From Luzula sylvatica (lineage: Eukaryota; Streptophyta; Magnoliopsida; Poales; Juncaceae), in contig OX326958.1 of assembly GCA_946800325.1 (NCBI GenBank), forward strand, positions 8,070,001 to 8,134,000: a stretch of 64,000 bases of DNA. The letters are read 5' to 3'. Positions 61,041 through 64,000 of the stretch are shown piece after piece. A model generated the notes under the pieces. The model had not been told where the DNA came from. It did not search any database and saw only the letters and a list, made by a program, of their open reading frames with translations. Every line of letters begins with the position of its first letter. Within the stretch, counting starts at the first letter, position 1. The position numbers and the translations under genes are program-made.

Positions 61041-61227
61041 AAATAATATGCTATTTGTATGGACATGTCCAGTGGCTTTTGCAATGGAGAGGATTGAATC
61101 TGGAATTTTAAAAACTTGGGTAGTTGACTGTTGCAACGTACGCGCTTCTACGTTATGTGGTGTACTTTATTTTCTCTCGTTGCAAAATGACTATTTTGTC
61201 CCTGGAAATTTGGGTGTATTAAAAAAA

Positions 61228-61380
61228 TATTTATTGTGTGTATTATTTGATACAATTTTGACGTACCCAATATATATAATTTGGGAGAACAAAAATTCCG
61301 GACTCTCATAGTCCCAATTTTTGTTGACACCAAATTGTATATATTTGTACATCCAAATTGTACCCAATAATACACATAAT
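61228..61380. mobile_element. Foldback MITE, copy 1 (decayed)
   Basis: Inverted arms tattgtgtgtattatttgat / attgtacccaataatacaca around a centre with ccggactctcatagtccc. Same family as 63472-63617. Confidence 0.8.
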
Positions 61381-61630
61381 TAGTATTTTTTTAATAAAAA
61401 CAATTATATATTTAATTTTTTTTTAATGAATAATAAAAAAATTAAGATATATTTTAATAAATTGTTATTACGTTTTCGAGTCGCTGGATTGTCTATTCGG
61501 TTTTCGTATCTTTCAGTTGATTTTATCTCATTTGATTCGTTCGATTTTCGTATCGTTCAGTTGATTTTAATCAAGATATATTTAACATAAGTTTAATATT
61601 ATTCATTAAAAATTATTTATTACAAAAATA
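61381..61630 (+). repeat. Direct repeat R, copy 1
   Basis: About 250 bp, including ttcagttgattttatctcat, almost identical to 63620-63870. It always follows a foldback MITE of the 61228 type, so MITE plus R form a unit duplicated 2.2 kb apart. Confidence 0.85.
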
Positions 61631-62094
61631 TTAAGGGGCTGTTCGGTAGCTAAGTTTGGAGGCATGGTTTTGACAGGAAACTCATGTTCCCATGGAATGC
61701 AAAAAAGGGTGTTCGATGGTGTATTTGTGAACTCACCGAATCCAAGGATTGTGCTCCTAAGCAAAGAAAACACGGTCATTTCCCAGGTTTTGAAAAATGA
61801 GGTCAGAGTGGATTTTTGACTTAGGAAAGGTGATAGAAATAATAAAAAAATAGCATATCATGAGTCCCGCCATGTTGGCTAGAAAACAATAAATTTAGAA
61901 TATTGTTTTCTTCATTCATATAAATAATAAATATAAAATGGTGTGTAATTGGACTTGAGAATAACTATGTTTGTTTATTGATTTAGCGTTCAATCATATA
62001 CTAACATACTAACTTTGTTTGTCAATATTATTGTAATTAATAAATATATAATACCAAATATTTGTACAAGATACTTATACACTATATTCGTATC

Positions 62095-62130
62095 CGTATT
62101 CGTATCCGAAAAAATATCGGATATTGAATA
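62095..62130. repeat. Short cgtatccg repeat patch
   Basis: attcgtatccgtattcgtat followed by ccgaaaaaatatcggatatt; related to the array at 62545-62800. Confidence 0.6.
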
Positions 62131-62249
62131 CCGTATTTTTTAGACGTGAATTTGATGCGATTTAGACCAATGATTTTTTAGTTCAGTCTTCATATGATTT
62201 TTTTAGTTTGGAAAAATTAATTCAATTCAAATAATAATTAATTTTATTA

Positions 62250-62250
62250 G

Positions 62251-62311
<61 letters not shown>

Positions 62312-62430
62312 ATAATGAAATTGTATTTAGAAAATAATAATAATAATAATAAATACGGTATTTTATTTATTTATTTTAATTATCTAATTTTAAAATTTAA
62401 CTATCTAATAATAATAATAATAATAATAGT
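62250..62430. repeat. (ATA)n trinucleotide microsatellites
   Basis: aataataat tracts at 62252-62310, 62333-62352 and 62407-62429. Confidence 0.95.
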
Positions 62431-62544
62431 TCAGTCCTCATATGATTGATAAAATTTAACTATCTAATTTTATTTATTTATTTTAATTATTTCAATTAAT
62501 TATTTTATTTTATTTAATTATTTTGTTGGATTTAATATAATTTG

Positions 62545-62800
62545 AAGGAATTAGTATTCGAAATCAGAAATCGAATATCGGATACCGTATTCGAAATCGG
62601 ATATCGTATTCGAATTCGTATCATATACCATATTCGAAATTGGATATCGGATACCGTATATCTTATTCGTATCTATATTCGTATCGGATATCGGACACCG
62701 TATTAAAAAATCGGATATGGGATACCATGTTCGTATTCTTATTTGAAATCGGATATCGAATACTGTATTCAAAATTGGATATCGAATACCGTATACGAAA
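62545..62800. repeat. Interspersed cggatatcg / ataccgtattcg array
   Basis: Alternating aaatcggatatcg and ataccgtattcg words, about a dozen in 250 bp, partly palindromic. It gives the Ile/Ser/Tyr-rich minus frame that is not a gene. Confidence 0.8.
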
Positions 62801-63194
62801 TTTAATACTGTAAAAATAAAAAATTCGGTTTTTATATGATCTGTTTTTTATACTGTAAAAGTAAAAATTAAAATTTAATACTATAAAAATAAAATTAACG
62901 ATAAGTATATTTTATATAATCTGTTTTTATATTTTTTTTACTAAATGCCACTTGAATTTTAACATTATAAAACTTCTAATTCGGTTCAACCGAATAAACC
63001 CAATAAGAAATTCGGTTTATTCGGTTCGATTTTAAATCGGTTCAAATTTTATTCCGTTCGGTTCGGTTTGAATATAGTCCATTTCAGTTTAATTCGGTTT
63101 GCTCTTATTCGGTTCGGTTCAACCGAATGCCCACCCCTAGCAATGGCATAATAATAATAAAAAAATAATACATAATAAAAATGTAGAAAAGTAA

Positions 63195-63255
63195 TAATAA
63201 TAATAATAACAACAACAACAACAACAACAACAACACAACAATAACAACAACAATC
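63195..63255. repeat. (ATA)n(AAC)n microsatellite
   Basis: taataataataataacaaca changing to aacaacaacaacaaca. Confidence 0.95.
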
Positions 63256-63471
63256 CTAGGTTTTCATCAAACACCTTTTGAACATCCTACAATCGCAGTT
63301 TTTGCATTTTCCTGCTACCAGAGTTTCCTGATATTCATATATTGGTTTCCTGCAACTATGAGTTTCCTGCTGCTACACAAAACTGACGTAGCAAACACGC
63401 CCTAATTGTCATTAATTTTTAATAAATAATTTTTTAAAATATATAATTAATTTTAATAAAAATAATATTAA

Positions 63472-63617
63472 TTGTGTGTATTATTGGGTACAATTTGGGT
63501 GTACCCAATATATACAATTTGGGTGAACAAAAATTTCGGACTCTCACAATTAATATTTTGTTGATAGCAAATTGTATATATTGGGGTACACCCAAATTGT
63601 ACCCAATAATACACAGA
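63472..63617. mobile_element. Foldback MITE, copy 2 (well preserved)
   Basis: Left arm tgtgtattattgggtacaat through tgggtgtacccaatatatac; right arm the inverse, ending ttgtacccaataatacaca. The arms are about 60 bp and nearly perfect, and the centre is gaacaaaaatttcggactct. It can form a near-complete hairpin. Confidence 0.9.
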
Positions 63618-63619
63618 AT

Positions 63620-63870
63620 TAATATTTTTTTAATAAAATTAATTATATATTCAAATAATTTTTAATGAATAATAAAAAAATCAAGATATATTTTAATAAA
63701 TTATTATTACGTTTTCGAGTCATTGGATTGTCCGTTCGGTTTTCGTATCGTTCAGTTGATTTTATCTCATTTGATTCGTTCGGTTTTCGTATCGTTCAGT
63801 TGATTTTAATCAAGATATATTTAACATAATTTTAATATTATTCATTAAAAATTATTTATTACAAAAAATA
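63620..63870 (+). repeat. Direct repeat R, copy 2
   Basis: Nearly identical to 61381-61630 (cgttttcgagtcattggatt here, cgttttcgagtcgctggatt there). Confidence 0.85.
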
Positions 63871-63931
63871 TTTATTGCCACGATGAATAATTTTTTTAAA
63901 TATATAATAATTTTTATTAAAAAAATATAAA

Positions 63932-64000
63932 TGGTGTGTATTATTGGGTACAATTTGGGTGTACCCAATATATACAATTTGGTATCTCGGACTCTCAAGA
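63932..64000. mobile_element. Foldback MITE, copy 3 (cut by window end)
   Basis: Left arm tgtgtattattgggtacaat through tatacaatttgg, then tctcggactctcaaga; the right arm lies beyond the window. Confidence 0.8.

Larger units (their letters stand above)
61634..63405. mobile_element. Possible DNA transposon between the R repeats
   Basis: Starts aaggggctgttcggtagcta; the right end, inverted, reads tagggcgtgtttgctacg, a loose inverted match of the gggc-gtt-ggta type. No transposase is visible. Contents are listed separately: a cggatatcg array, (ATA)n and (AAC)n microsatellites, and an aattcggttcggtt-rich patch at 62970-63135 that ends aatgcccacccctag and may itself be a nested hAT-type end. Confidence 0.35.

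Noticed and set aside
61381..63870. R repeats as LTRs of a retrotransposon
   Set aside because: No TG...CA ends, primer-binding site, polypurine tract or gag-pol relic. The interior looks like a DNA transposon with simple repeats.
1..64000. Organelle DNA insertion, rRNA genes or viral insertion
   Set aside because: No plastid, mitochondrial, rRNA or viral gene sequence was recognised on either strand.

Overview
This window is nuclear DNA from a flowering plant, most likely a eudicot. It is strongly AT-rich, its genes are split by many short AT-rich introns, and plant-type Helitrons, MITEs and foldback elements lie between them. The recognisable proteins (plastid ACT-domain protein ACR11-like, plant ADIP-type coiled-coil protein, Sfp-type phosphopantetheinyl transferase, plant P450 reductase, FIZZY-RELATED, ABCC transporter) all fit a land plant. 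None of the real genes is a long single ORF. Every gene below was assembled exon by exon from splice sites and frame.

Layout. 1-10.2 kb: repeats, namely a Helitron cut by the window edge, two degenerate copies of the 3' end of the ACR gene, a small Mutator-like MITE, a hAT-like element with a BED-finger relic, a T-rich array and two further Helitron 3' ends. 10.4-12.2 kb: an intact 10-exon ACR11-like gene on the minus strand. 15.0-17.9 kb: an intact 14-exon ADIP-family coiled-coil gene on the minus strand. 18-23.4 kb: a LINE relic, a second copy of the first Helitron and a MITE. 23.4-61 kb: a segmentally duplicated region built around an 8-exon 4'-phosphopantetheinyl transferase (PPT) gene. 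Two copies are intact (A, 23.6-25.5 kb; D, 57.8-59.7 kb) and two are broken (B, 29.0-30.8 kb; C, 53.8-54.6 kb). Copies B and C are each joined to a composite block made of a very GC-rich hairpin minisatellite, CA/CT microsatellites, about 200-bp tandem repeats and a broken NADPH-cytochrome P450 reductase (CPR). Between them lie relics of a FIZZY-RELATED WD40 gene and an ABCC transporter, a third copy of the first Helitron, a second clean Helitron, and Mutator-like elements with 9-bp target duplications. 61-64 kb: nested foldback MITEs and simple repeats.

Four genes look functional: ACR11-like, ADIP-like, PPT-A and PPT-D. I see no operon-like or obvious pathway link among them. The most unusual features are (i) the two GC-rich minisatellites in which each unit carries a 7-bp-stem hairpin next to a poly-C tract, (ii) the opposite PPT/CPR junctions of blocks B and C, (iii) short copies of nearby sequence at three separate break sites, and (iv) GC-AG introns in PPT, one of them between the adjacent active-site residues Lys191 and Glu192. 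All coordinates come from reading by eye; exon edges should be good to the base where splice sites and frame agree, repeat edges to about 5-30 bases.
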